Positions 33,511 through 41,021 of a DNA stretch of 41,021 nucleotides are shown in pieces (the first letter of the stretch is position 1; every line of letters begins with the position of its first letter). The notes below the pieces were generated by a model. It was not told the origin of the DNA, did not search any database, and saw only the letters and a program-made list of their open reading frames with translations. Source of the DNA: Vagococcus elongatus (lineage in GTDB: Bacteria; Bacillota; Bacilli; Lactobacillales; Vagococcaceae); assembly GCF_003987645.1 (NCBI RefSeq), contig NZ_NGKA01000023.1:1-41021 (forward strand), given 5' to 3'. The position numbers were made by a program, and so were the translations under genes.

Positions 33511-34755
33511 TTATTTTTTCTTTCGAATCATATCTCCAACGCTGACCGGTTGCACCACCGGCATCGTCAACACCATCATTGGGTTGGGCGCTCTATCGAT
33601 AGACTCCCCTTCATCGTTCCACATCACATCAACGGTTTGCTCAAAATGTTGAAAGCCCGGACCATAAAACTCGATGTCATCTCCCACACTAAAATGATTA
33701 CGTTGACGGACAGTAGCTATCTTTGTCTTTTCATCATAAGAAAGGACTTCTCCGATAAAACTATAGGAAGGTATTTTACGCCGCTCCCCAAATAATTGTT
33801 CATTCTCGCTTGGTGTGCTGAAATAAAAACCAGTAGACAACTCCCGTTGAGCCACTTTCCACAACTCGTCAATCCATTCTTGTTTACAAATATAATTTTC
33901 CGGGTCCTCCATGTAACTATTCACAGCAGCTTTGTAAACATTCGCCACCGTAGAAACGTAATGAATCGACTTCATCCGGCCCTCGATTTTAAAACTATCC
34001 ACACCGTTTTCTATTAGCTCTGGGATGTATTCAATCATAGACATATCCACTGCACTCATAGAAAAAGGTTCGTCCTTGTCAAATTCATCCGTAAGGGAAT
34101 GTCTCTTGCCGGCAAAAGGCACCTCATACAAATCATATTTCCAGCGACAAGACTGACAACATCCGCCCCGATTCGCATCCCGTTTTGACATATGATTAGA
34201 TAGCGTACAACGCCCTGAGTAAGAAATACACATGGCCCCGTGGATAAAGGCTTCTATTTCAACATCGGTGTGTGCACGCATTGTTTTGATTTCTTCCATT
34301 GAAACTTCACGAGCCAGTACGACCCGCTCCAGTCCTTCATTTTTCCAAAACTCCAGCGTTTCAACGTTAGTCGCAGAAGATTGGGTAGACAAATGAATCG
34401 GCAGTCCCGGGGCATCCATGGCACAGATTTCTATTAAGGCAGGATCGGAAATGATAACGGCATTAATACCGATGTCCCTCAACCGTCGGAAAAATTCTCC
34501 TGCTCCTTCCTCATCATGCTCATGAGTAACCATATTGGCAGCCACATAAACTTTAGCTCCATGCTTTTTAGCAAAAGCCACCCCTTCAGACATCTCTTCA
34601 AAAGAAAAATTCCCTGCCCGACTGCGTAAACCATAAGCATCTCCGCCGATATATACGGCATCTGCTCCATAATGAATCGCTATTTTTAATTTTTCAAGAG
34701 TCCCGGCCGGTGCTAATACCTCTGGACGTTTTAGTTGTTTTTTAACTATCCCCAT
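33511..34755 (-). CDS. yrrO: U32-family protein YrrO (TrhP2-like), tRNA uridine hydroxylation
   Basis: 414-residue peptidase-U32-family protein. The family signature is complete: EAFIHGAMCISYSGRCTLS (about 168-186), then NRGGCCQSCRWKYDLYE. This gives the cysteines that hold an iron-sulfur cluster in characterised relatives. A C-terminal beta-barrel-like part begins about residue 330. In Bacillus subtilis YrrN and YrrO (TrhP1/TrhP2) are needed for prephenate-dependent 5-hydroxyuridine at position 34 of tRNA, so a protease role is unlikely. It starts two bases after yrrN ends, as a coupled pair. Confidence 0.88.
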   Translation of the reverse strand: MGIVKKQLKRPEVLAPAGTLEKLKIAIHYGADAVYIGGDAYGLRSRAGNFSFEEMSEGVAFAKKHGAKVYVAANMVTHEHDEEGAGEFFRRLRDIGINAVIISDPALIEICAMDAPGLPIHLSTQSSATNVETLEFWKNEGLERVVLAREVSMEEIKTMRAHTDVEIEAFIHGAMCISYSGRCTLSNHMSKRDANRGGCCQSCRWKYDLYEVPFAGKRHSLTDEFDKDEPFSMSAVDMSMIEYIPELIENGVDSFKIEGRMKSIHYVSTVANVYKAAVNSYMEDPENYICKQEWIDELWKVAQRELSTGFYFSTPSENEQLFGERRKIPSYSFIGEVLSYDEKTKIATVRQRNHFSVGDDIEFYGPGFQHFEQTVDVMWNDEGESIDRAPNPMMVLTMPVVQPVSVGDMIRKKK

Positions 34756-34757
34756 AC

Positions 34758-35684
34758 TTATTTCACCTCTTCTGGACTCATCAAAAAGAATCCTGTATCA
34801 AGTGCTCGTTTATCAGGATGTAAAGAGCTGACATTTTTGCTTAATTCTTGCGCTAAGTCTTCACTCCATCGTCCTTGTTCCAAAGCCTCTCTCGCTTCAA
34901 CAAATTGCTTGGCAATTTCGACAAAGTTATCTCCCGGAGTATAAAGGCCCTCCAGTTTCCAATGTAAGAAATTCAAATCCGCCAGCTTATCTAAGTGTTC
35001 CATCAAATTAAGATCATTCGTCGCAAAAATATGGGTCCCGTGTTCATCTTCGTAAATCGAATAATGTGTCTCAACTTTTTTTGGTTCAGATAAAAACAAA
35101 TCACTCTCTCTTGTTGTGTCCCTAGCCTCAGACTCAACAAAATTAAAATAATTCTCCAGTAACGGGCGTTTCGACTGATGAATACAAGTTGCCCCATAGA
35201 CCAGTATCTCTCCAAATCCCAACAACTTATTTTTCATCTCTTTAAGCTCCAGATAAGGAACTTCTCTGGCGACCACCGAGCCGATTGCCCCACGTTTATA
35301 CCAGAAATTCATCTGTCTGGCACTCGTGACCATCGTATGCCCATCATAAATAAAAGGCAGCTGAAGATTGTCCCGCCTGATGACGTGGATTACTCCCGGA
35401 TCTCCCACGGCGACAGCATCTGCTTGGATTCCTTCTAAAAAACTCAAATATTCTGGCAGCTGCGCCATCTTCTCTGGATGCATCAAACCATTCACCGCTA
35501 TCGTCACTTTTTTGCCGAACCGGTGTGAAAGTTCCGTCAGCGCCTGCTGTTCCTCTAACGAAAAGTTATACGGCAATCTTAAGCCAAACGTCTTACCGCC
35601 AAAATAAAGAGTATCTACTCCCGCTTCTAAAAGTTTCTCAGCCTGAGATATTGATTCTACTGTAGCGGTAATGTTAATCTTCAT
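34758..35684 (-). CDS. yrrN: U32-family protein YrrN (TrhP1-like), partner of YrrO
   Basis: 308 residues from the ATG at 35682-35684, chosen because GGGGAGA lies nine bases upstream; a longer frame to 35744 has no site. It opens INITATVESISQAEKLLEAG and has the U32 fold, but the signature region is degenerate (EILVYGATCIHQSKRPLLE) with a single cysteine. It is thus probably the non-cluster partner of YrrO. Pairing of a full and a degenerate U32 protein is the YrrN-YrrO arrangement of Firmicutes. It acts in the cytoplasm on tRNA. Confidence 0.85.
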   Translation of the reverse strand: MKINITATVESISQAEKLLEAGVDTLYFGGKTFGLRLPYNFSLEEQQALTELSHRFGKKVTIAVNGLMHPEKMAQLPEYLSFLEGIQADAVAVGDPGVIHVIRRDNLQLPFIYDGHTMVTSARQMNFWYKRGAIGSVVAREVPYLELKEMKNKLLGFGEILVYGATCIHQSKRPLLENYFNFVESEARDTTRESDLFLSEPKKVETHYSIYEDEHGTHIFATNDLNLMEHLDKLADLNFLHWKLEGLYTPGDNFVEIAKQFVEAREALEQGRWSEDLAQELSKNVSSLHPDKRALDTGFFLMSPEEVK

Positions 35685-35767
35685 TATCAAAATTCTCCCC
35701 TCAATAATCATTGCTATCCTATCACAAGTTTCATGAAAAACCAAGATGTTTTCATCACTGCCACCAT

Positions 35768-35813
35768 CAAAAAACTGTTATATTTAAGCAGAATTACTCT
35801 TAAATATAACAGT
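35768..35813 (-). terminator. Terminator of the ctsR-clpC operon
   Basis: On the minus strand ACTGTTATATTTAAG (35799-35813) pairs perfectly with CTTAAATATAACAGT (35774-35788), followed by six T. It starts 38 bases after the clpC stop. Confidence 0.88.
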
Positions 35814-35850
35814 CCTATCTTCATTGTCGACAGCCGGCAGTTTTTACTGA

Positions 35851-38337
35851 TTATACCGGCAGACTTCTTTCTGGTGCAGGGGTTTTCACATTGACCGTGA
35901 TTTTGCCTTTCGTGGCACCGATGGTCACTTTATCTCCTGTAGCAATCTTACCTGACAACAGTTCTTCACTAAGTTTATCTTCAATTTCTTTTTGCAACGC
36001 ACGTTTCAGCGGCCGAGCACCGTATTCGGGATCAAAGCCGACTTGACCAATCACATCCAGCGCTCTCGAGGTGATTTTCAACTCGATATTTTGCTCTGCC
36101 AGACGTTCGATCACAGAACGAGACATGATTTTTACGATCTCACGCAATTCTTCTTTGATCAAAGAACGGAAAACAATCGTTTCATCCACTCTGTTTAAAA
36201 ATTCCGGACGGAAAGCTTTTTTCAGTTCTTCCATGATTTTATCTTGCATTGCTTTATGGTCTTGAGTGATATCAAGAACATTAAAGCCAACAGAAATATC
36301 TTCTTTTAAGGCCGTTGCCCCAACGTTTGAGGTCATAATCAAAATCGTATTTTTGAAATCTACTTGGCGTCCCTTAGCATCCGTTAAATGACCATCATCT
36401 AAAACTTGCAGCAGCACGTTAAATATGTCTGGGTGGGCTTTTTCCACCTCATCAAAAAGGATGACTGAATATGGTTTTTGACGAATTTTTTCTGTCAACT
36501 GACCACCCTCATCATAACCAACATAGCCTGGAGGAGAGCCGATCAATCGGCTAGTCGTATGCTTTTCCATATATTCTGACATATCGACCCGCACTAACGC
36601 ATCTTCCGACCCGAACATGGCTTCCGCTAAAGCTTTTGCCAATTCTGTTTTCCCAACTCCTGTAGGTCCTAAAAACATAAAGGAGCCGATGGGCCGTTTA
36701 GGGTCTTTCAATCCACTTCTCGCCCGGCGAATCGCCCGGGAAACAGCTTCTACTGCTTCTTCTTGTCCCACCACTCGCTGGTGCAAAACCTTTTCCAAGT
36801 TCAGCAGACGTTCACTTTCTTTCTTTTCCAACTGTTGCAAAGGAATTCCTGTCCATTGAGACACCACTTCCTCAATATCCATAACTGTCACTGAGCGCTC
36901 ATAACTATTTTTTTCTGCCTGTGCTTGATCATACTTCAAAAGTTTTTCCTGTTGACGTTTTTCCTGTTTTCTCAACGCAGAAGCTGATTCAAAGTTTTGC
37001 TCCAAAATGGCTGCTTCTTTTGCCTCCCGAAGTTCTTCCAGTTTGTCCATAAGAGCTACTCTCGGGGAGATTTTATCCGAATCGCTTAGTCTCACTTTAG
37101 CCGCACTTTCATCAATCAAATCAATGGCTTTATCCGGCAGCTGGCGGGAAGTGATGTAACGAACGGACAAATTTACCGCCTCTTCCAGCGCCTCATCGGT
37201 AATGTTCACCTTATGATGTTCTTCGTATTTTGGCCGAATCCCTTTTAAGATCTCCACAGTGTCCTCAGCCGAAGGTTCATCCACTTGAACTTTTGCAAAA
37301 CGGCGCTCCAAAGCGGAATCCTTCTCTATGTATTTTTGATATTCATCTAACGTCGTGGCACCCACTGTTTGTAATTCTCCGCGGGCTAAAGCGGGTTTTA
37401 AAATATTTGACGCATCAATTGCCCCTTCTGCGCCCCCCGCACCGATCAACGTGTGAAGTTCATCAATAAATAAAATCACGTTGCCGTCAAGATAAATTTC
37501 CTCGACAACTTTTTTCATCCGATCTTCAAACTCGCCACGATACTTAGTTCCGGCAACTACCGACCCCATATCCAGCATCATCAGGCGTTTAGACGTCATT
37601 TCTTCCGGCACGGAGCCTTCAATGATTTTCTGTGCCAAACTTTCAGCAATCGCAGTTTTACCTACACCGGGTTCCCCGACTAAAACAGGGTTGTTTTTCG
37701 TTCTTCGGCTTAGTATTTGAATCAGACGTTTGACTTCGTTCTCACGCCCTACCACAGGGTCCATTTTTTTAGCTTTTGCTAGGGCAGTCAAATCACGAGC
37801 CAAGGAGTCTAAAACCGGTGTGCTGCTGTCTTCTATCGAATTGGCTTCTCGCATGTTTGGTCTGCGGTTGCCCGTTTTCATTCCTTTGCCTTCAGTCAAT
37901 CCCATCTTTTTAAGAACCATTTGCCTAGTCTTAGCCAAATCCAACCCGAAATTTTTTAAGATTCGCGAGGCTAAAATTTCTTCATCTCGCAAAATGCCCA
38001 GCAAAATATGTTCAGTCCCTACTTGAGAAGAACGTAATCTTTTAGCTTCATCTTGTGAGAAAGCTAAAATTTGTCTCGTTCTTGGGGAGTAGGGCAAGTA
38101 AGGAATAGCTTGTTTTTTCCTCATGGTGCCATAGCCTGTCAAATTGCCAATTTCATCACGCAAATCTTCTTCTTGAACATCCAATTGACGTAATATTTTA
38201 CCTGCCACACCGTCTTGCTCAATCACTAAACCTAACAATAAGTGCTCAGACCCCACCGACTGATGGCGAAAGTTTTTTGCTTCCTCTTGAGCAATTAATA
38301 ATATTTTCTTTGCTTTTTCTGTAAATGTCCGCTCCAT
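35851..38337 (-). CDS. clpC: ATP-dependent Clp protease ATPase subunit ClpC
   Basis: 828-residue AAA+ unfoldase that feeds substrates to ClpP with help of adaptors such as MecA. In order: two N-terminal Clp repeats (about 1-145), AAA1 with Walker [10 protein letters not shown] (about 220) and Walker [16 protein letters not shown], a UVR-type middle segment (about 415-455), and AAA2 with GPTGVGKTE (about 550) and [11 protein letters not shown]. The C-terminal D2-small domain follows. The second gene after ctsR, four bases away, it is controlled by the CtsR box at 38836-38852. Confidence 0.97.
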   Translation of the reverse strand: MERTFTEKAKKILLIAQEEAKNFRHQSVGSEHLLLGLVIEQDGVAGKILRQLDVQEEDLRDEIGNLTGYGTMRKKQAIPYLPYSPRTRQILAFSQDEAKRLRSSQVGTEHILLGILRDEEILASRILKNFGLDLAKTRQMVLKKMGLTEGKGMKTGNRRPNMREANSIEDSSTPVLDSLARDLTALAKAKKMDPVVGRENEVKRLIQILSRRTKNNPVLVGEPGVGKTAIAESLAQKIIEGSVPEEMTSKRLMMLDMGSVVAGTKYRGEFEDRMKKVVEEIYLDGNVILFIDELHTLIGAGGAEGAIDASNILKPALARGELQTVGATTLDEYQKYIEKDSALERRFAKVQVDEPSAEDTVEILKGIRPKYEEHHKVNITDEALEEAVNLSVRYITSRQLPDKAIDLIDESAAKVRLSDSDKISPRVALMDKLEELREAKEAAILEQNFESASALRKQEKRQQEKLLKYDQAQAEKNSYERSVTVMDIEEVVSQWTGIPLQQLEKKESERLLNLEKVLHQRVVGQEEAVEAVSRAIRRARSGLKDPKRPIGSFMFLGPTGVGKTELAKALAEAMFGSEDALVRVDMSEYMEKHTTSRLIGSPPGYVGYDEGGQLTEKIRQKPYSVILFDEVEKAHPDIFNVLLQVLDDGHLTDAKGRQVDFKNTILIMTSNVGATALKEDISVGFNVLDITQDHKAMQDKIMEELKKAFRPEFLNRVDETIVFRSLIKEELREIVKIMSRSVIERLAEQNIELKITSRALDVIGQVGFDPEYGARPLKRALQKEIEDKLSEELLSGKIATGDKVTIGATKGKITVNVKTPAPERSLPV

Positions 38338-38341
38338 ATCT

Positions 38342-38818
38342 CTACCTCTTTTCTTCGTAACGAAGACGATCCAACAGCGCCCTTATTATAGCAGCCCTGA
38401 CATTATCTTCACTCGGATTTTGCTTGCCGATTGCTTCATAACTGATTATAGACACTAGCAACTCTGCTTCTCTTTTACTTATAATATCATAATTATACAA
38501 TTGCTGTAGGACAGCCACACCATCCTTATACGTCAATTGGTCGCCAATGCTTTTCCGCAAATAAGATAACACCTCATCATGTGAATTCAATTCCACACGC
38601 TGAATGCGAATATAGCCGCCCCCGCCTCGCTTACTTTCAACGGTATAGCCCTGAGCCAAAGTAAACCGCGTATTAATCACATAGTTGATTTGAGATGGCA
38701 CACAGCTAAACAAATCTGCCATTTCTGAGCGGCGAATTTCAATAATTTCTTCTTCCGTTTCATTTAAAATTGATTTTAGATACTGTTCAATCAAATCCGA
38801 CATACTTTGATGACTCAT
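38342..38818 (-). CDS. ctsR: Heat-shock regulator CtsR
   Basis: Represses clp genes at normal temperature by binding the GGTCAAA direct repeat. The 158-residue protein has the winged-helix DNA-binding region (about 1-70; EIRRSEMADLFSCVPSQINY) and the temperature-sensing wing SKRGGGGYIRI (about 62-72). The C-terminal dimerisation domain contains residues for control by McsB/ClpC. McsA and McsB genes are absent between ctsR and clpC, as in other Lactobacillales. The ATG has AAGGTGA upstream. It is autoregulated through the upstream box. Confidence 0.96.
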   Translation of the reverse strand: MSHQSMSDLIEQYLKSILNETEEEIIEIRRSEMADLFSCVPSQINYVINTRFTLAQGYTVESKRGGGGYIRIQRVELNSHDEVLSYLRKSIGDQLTYKDGVAVLQQLYNYDIISKREAELLVSIISYEAIGKQNPSEDNVRAAIIRALLDRLRYEEKR

Positions 38819-38835
38819 ATGTATTCACCTTGCTT

Positions 38836-38867
38836 CTTGACTATATTTGACCTTACTTAGTATTATA
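38836..38867 (-). promoter_or_regulatory. CtsR box and promoter -10 of ctsR-clpC
   Basis: On the minus strand GGTCAAA-TAT-AGTCAAG (38836-38852) matches the CtsR heptad direct repeat (GGTCAAANANNGTCAAA) with one or two differences in the second half. A TATAAT -10 is just upstream (38862-38867). CtsR bound there would cover the transcription start. The remaining bases to 39006 show no gene. Confidence 0.85.
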
Positions 38868-39006
38868 CAAAACTTGCTGTTAAAGGGAAAGAAGTTTGAT
38901 TGTTAAAAAAAATCTGCTTAAATAAGAAACCTGCTCCATCGGACTTTTTATAACAAAATGCTTATCGTTAAAAGACAGGAGATTTGTAGCTGTTCAGCGA
39001 TACCTG

Positions 39007-39035
39007 TTGACAGAAAAGTTTTCCGATGCTACAAT
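39007..39035 (+). promoter_or_regulatory. Sigma-A promoter of the trpB transcript
   Basis: TTGACA (39007-39012), 17 bases, TACAAT (39030-39035). This is near consensus with ideal spacing. Transcription would start about 39042, giving a leader of almost 490 bases to trpB. Confidence 0.85.
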
Positions 39036-39041
39036 ATCAGA

Positions 39042-39345
39042 CAATTTAGTAAACCAAACCGTTGATGCGGAGATAACGGCAATAATGCCTTTACAGAGAG
39101 CCTGTGGTGCTGAGAGTCAGGTAAGAAACAAGTTGTCAAATGGACCGCTGAGGGTGCAGTCAACTGGGAAAATCCCAAAGTATTCTGCAACGTCTGGCAT
39201 ACGTCAATTGCCGGGGATATGTTAGTATCCTGCTAAGAGCACGGCTCATGCCGTGAATCAAGGTGGCACCGCGAATAGTCTCGTACTGTATGTGTAGTTA
39301 TTCGTCCTTGACAGAGCAGTTTTTTTCTGTCAAGGGCGATTTTTG
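39042..39345 (+). promoter_or_regulatory. tRNA-Trp T-box leader with terminator
   Basis: The conserved T-box AAGGTGGCACCGCG is at 39260-39273, where it pairs with the uncharged tRNA acceptor end. Upstream, the AGAGA-type and GGTGCTGAGAG stem-I features are at about 39098-39116. TGG followed by ACC at 39141-39146 sits where the specifier codon should be, giving Trp. The terminator pairs CGTCCTTGACAGA (39303-39315) with TCTGTCAAGGGCG (39326-39338), followed by five T. Uncharged tRNA-Trp would favour read-through into trpB. Confidence 0.93.
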
Positions 39346-39353
39346 TTTCCCCG

Positions 39354-39391
39354 AACTCCTTTGACATGAAATATCAGTCAAAGGAGTTTTT
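39354..39391 (+). terminator. Second hairpin terminator in the trpB leader
   Basis: AACTCCTTTGAC (39354-39365) and GTCAAAGGAGTT (39377-39388) pair perfectly over 12 bases, followed by TTTT with one interruption. It comes only nine bases after the T-box terminator. Its arms resemble those of the first terminator, so alternative pairing between the two hairpins is possible. Confidence 0.7.
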
Positions 39392-39411
39392 CAATTTTAG
39401 GAGGTCATAGT

Positions 39412-39498
39412 ATGCTGTTTACCAAACGCTGGTGGCGCTCCCCGCGCCTAGTAGAAAAATCAAACAAGAAAATAAGAATCAAACCAAAATCAACCTAA
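39412..39498 (+). CDS. Short ORF with tandem Trp codons before trpB, leader-peptide candidate
   Basis: A 28-codon ORF has AGGAGG seven bases before its ATG. It starts [13 protein letters not shown], with two adjacent TGG codons at positions 7 and 8, and ends in TAA 27 bases before the trpB ATG. Immediately after the TGG pair GGCGC (39434-39438) and GCGCC (39444-39448) can form a GC-rich hairpin. It lies after both terminators, so a role would be in translation, mRNA stability or read-through rather than classical attenuation. It could also be a remnant of a lost trp gene. Confidence 0.5.
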   Translation: MLFTKRWWRSPRLVEKSNKKIRIKPKST

Positions 39499-39524
39499 AC
39501 TTTATCTATTTGGAGGAAAAGAAA

Positions 39525-40742
39525 ATGAAATTTAACGATATTGAATTTGACACCTATTTTAAAAACTATCCCGATGACAATGGCTATTTCGGCAAATACG
39601 GCGGTTCCTATATCCCTCCCGAACTACAGACTGCGATGAATGAAATCAATGATGCCTATCAGACTATTTGTAAATCTTCAAAATTTATCAGTGAACTCCG
39701 CCGCATCCGCCGGGAATTTCAAGGAAGACCGACGCCGATTTCTTATTTGGAAAGACTGTCCGGCAAACTGGGAAATGTCCAGCTTTATGTGAAACGTGAA
39801 GATTTGAACCACACTGGGGCACATAAGCTCAACCACTGTATGGGCGAAGTGCTGCTTGCCAAATACATGGGCAAGAAAAAGGTGATCGCAGAAACGGGGG
39901 CAGGTCAGCACGGTGTCGCTCTTGCCACTGCTGCCGCATACTTTGGCTTGGAATGTGACGTTTACATGGGCTCAGTAGATATTATAAAACAGGCACCCAA
40001 TGTTGCCAGAATGAAAATCCTAGGTGCCAAGGTCATTGAAGTTACTGATGGACTTGCCACCTTAAAGGAAGCTGTGGATGCTGCTTTTAAGGCTTATGCT
40101 GAGGAATACAAGGAGGCGATCTACTGTATCGGCTCAGTCGTCGGTCCCCACCCATTCCCGATGATGGTGCGAGACTTCCAAAGTGTGGTGGGTATCGAAG
40201 CAAGGGAACAGTTTCTTGAAATGACCGGTGAACTTCCTGATACAGTGGTTGCCTGTGTCGGCGGCGGTTCCAATGCAATGGGCTTGTTTTCGGGCTTCCT
40301 CAACGATCCTGTTGACATTTACGGTGTGGAACCTTTTGGTAAAAGTATTCAACTGGGGGATCATGCCGCCAGTCTAACCTATGGCGAGGAGGGTGTCATG
40401 CACGGTTTCAACAGCATTATGCTGAAAGATGAAAATGGCGATCCTGCCCCTGTCTACTCAGTTGCCTCAGGTCTGGATTATCCGTCCAGCGGTCCCGAGC
40501 ACGCCTTCTTGCATGATCTCGGTAGAGTGAAATACGATGGCATAAGTGATGATGAAACTATTGACGCCTTTTTTGAACTCTCCAGAATGGAGGGAATCAT
40601 CCCGGCAATCGAAAGCTCCCATGCCGTAGCTTACGGAATGAAGCTGGCTAAAAACATGGGCAAAGGTTCGATTCTTATCAACCTCTCCGGCAGAGGTGAT
40701 AAAGACATGGATTATATCATCGAAAAATACGGTACCCGATAA
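39525..40742 (+). CDS. trpB: Tryptophan synthase beta chain, stand-alone
   Basis: Joins indole and L-serine to form L-tryptophan with pyridoxal phosphate. From the ATG at 39525 (GGAGG eight bases upstream) it has 405 residues, normal for TrpB. Lys101 in HTGAHKLN is the PLP lysine, Glu123 is in AETGAGQHG, and the phosphate-binding GGGSN is at 246-250; [11 protein letters not shown] closes the protein. All catalytic residues are present. No trpA or other trp gene follows before the tRNAs, so it must use free indole or a distant TrpA. The gene looks richer in GC than its neighbours, suggesting transfer. Confidence 0.95.
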   Translation: MKFNDIEFDTYFKNYPDDNGYFGKYGGSYIPPELQTAMNEINDAYQTICKSSKFISELRRIRREFQGRPTPISYLERLSGKLGNVQLYVKREDLNHTGAHKLNHCMGEVLLAKYMGKKKVIAETGAGQHGVALATAAAYFGLECDVYMGSVDIIKQAPNVARMKILGAKVIEVTDGLATLKEAVDAAFKAYAEEYKEAIYCIGSVVGPHPFPMMVRDFQSVVGIEAREQFLEMTGELPDTVVACVGGGSNAMGLFSGFLNDPVDIYGVEPFGKSIQLGDHAASLTYGEEGVMHGFNSIMLKDENGDPAPVYSVASGLDYPSSGPEHAFLHDLGRVKYDGISDDETIDAFFELSRMEGIIPAIESSHAVAYGMKLAKNMGKGSILINLSGRGDKDMDYIIEKYGTR

Positions 40743-40852
40743 AGCAGAAGACAGTTGGGGGATTTGCTATCTTTATCGCCGTTTAGAACATTGAATGAGG
40801 TGATAATTTAGACCTCGTAACACTATTTGGCGAAGAGCTGACAAACAACCAA

Positions 40853-40889
40853 AAAACTCTATAAACCATATGGTTTACAGAGTTTTTTT
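40853..40889. terminator. Convergent terminator between trpB and the tRNA genes
   Basis: AAAACTCTATAAACC (40853-40867) and GGTTTACAGAGTTTT (40872-40886) pair with one mismatch, with T after and A before. It can serve trpB on the plus strand and the tRNAs on the minus strand. The 110 bases between trpB and it show no gene. Confidence 0.85.
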
Positions 40890-40896
40890 AATATAA

Positions 40897-40970
40897 TCGG
40901 GAAGACAGGATTCGAACCTGCGACCCCTTGGTCCCAAACCAAGTGCTCTACCAAGCTGAGCTACTTCCCG
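40897..40970 (-). tRNA. tRNA-Pro (TGG)
   Basis: A 74-base tRNA on the minus strand. The acceptor arms CGGGAAG and CTTCCCG pair over seven bases, the D-arm has TAGCTCAG, the T-arm has GGTTCGAATCC, and the anticodon loop TTTGGGA gives TGG. The discriminator is A; CCA is not encoded. Confidence 0.96.
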
Positions 40971-40982
40971 TACTATTTCAAA

Positions 40983-41021
40983 CGCACCCAAGAGGAGTCG
41001 AACCCCTAACCTTCTGATCCG
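40983..41021 (-). tRNA. tRNA-Arg (NCG, probably ACG), 3' part only
   Basis: The 3' half of a tRNA on the minus strand, cut by the window end. The T-arm GGGGTTCGACTCC and acceptor strand TGGGTGC with discriminator G are seen. The last two anticodon bases are CG followed by GA and TCAGA, which gives an arginine anticodon ending CG. CCA is not encoded. It is 12 bases upstream of tRNA-Pro in the same direction. Confidence 0.85.

Noticed and set aside
33511-35684. U32 pair as secreted collagenase-type virulence proteases
   Set aside because: There are no signal peptides, and the paired YrrN/YrrO organisation with a cysteine cluster fits tRNA hydroxylation much better.

Overview
The window comes from a low-GC, Gram-positive member of the Lactobacillales, most likely an Enterococcaceae (Enterococcus, Tetragenococcus, Vagococcus or a relative). 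The evidence is the ctsR-clpC pair with a CtsR box, the potABCD operon led by an XRE-cupin regulator, the ung-pta-tsaE order, a mannitol PTS operon with MtlR, a tRNA-Trp T-box, strong Shine-Dalgarno sites and many GTG/TTG starts. The genus is an inference; there is no rRNA in the window.

Layout. 1-330: end of an IS30-type element inserted in an IS256-type element. 630-5005 (minus): XRE-cupin regulator and potABCD, spermidine/putrescine uptake. 5206-6210 (plus): a zinc-free quinone-oxidoreductase-type gene broken by one in-frame TGA. 6604-9963 (minus): alpha/beta hydrolase, tsaE, pta, ung. 10157-11578 (plus): a Cof-type HAD phosphatase and a LURP-one-like protein. 11797-13442: two divergent membrane-tethered XRE regulators. 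13787-15524 (plus): a 57-residue membrane protein, a CPBP protease and an FMN reductase. 15882-21023 (minus): mtlA-mtlR-mtlF-mtlD, with a promoter whose -10 is overlapped by a cre-like site.

21.1-31.9 kb is an AT-rich accessory segment. It holds two paralogous alpha-glucoside modules pointing away from each other: GH4-EIICB-RpiR on the minus strand and RpiR-GH4-EIICB-EIIA on the plus strand. Decayed mobile DNA lies at both edges: an IS3-type transposase relic at 22.2 kb, and a possible IS3-type end plus a frameshifted serine resolvase at 31.1-31.8 kb. Only the right-hand module carries an EIIA, so the left-hand one may borrow it.

31960-38818 (minus) is housekeeping: glutathione reductase, a U32 pair (YrrN/YrrO type, tRNA uridine hydroxylation) and clpC-ctsR. 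39007-40742 (plus) is a lone trpB, apparently richer in GC, behind a sigma-A promoter, a Trp T-box, a second terminator and a short ORF with tandem Trp codons. The window ends in a minus-strand tRNA-Arg/tRNA-Pro pair.

Most striking points: the layered trpB leader (T-box, second terminator, WW mini-ORF), the mirrored alpha-glucoside modules with a CDMP versus CDQP active-site difference, and a perfect 12-bp-arm operator candidate between them. I found no CRISPR array, prophage or obvious defence system.
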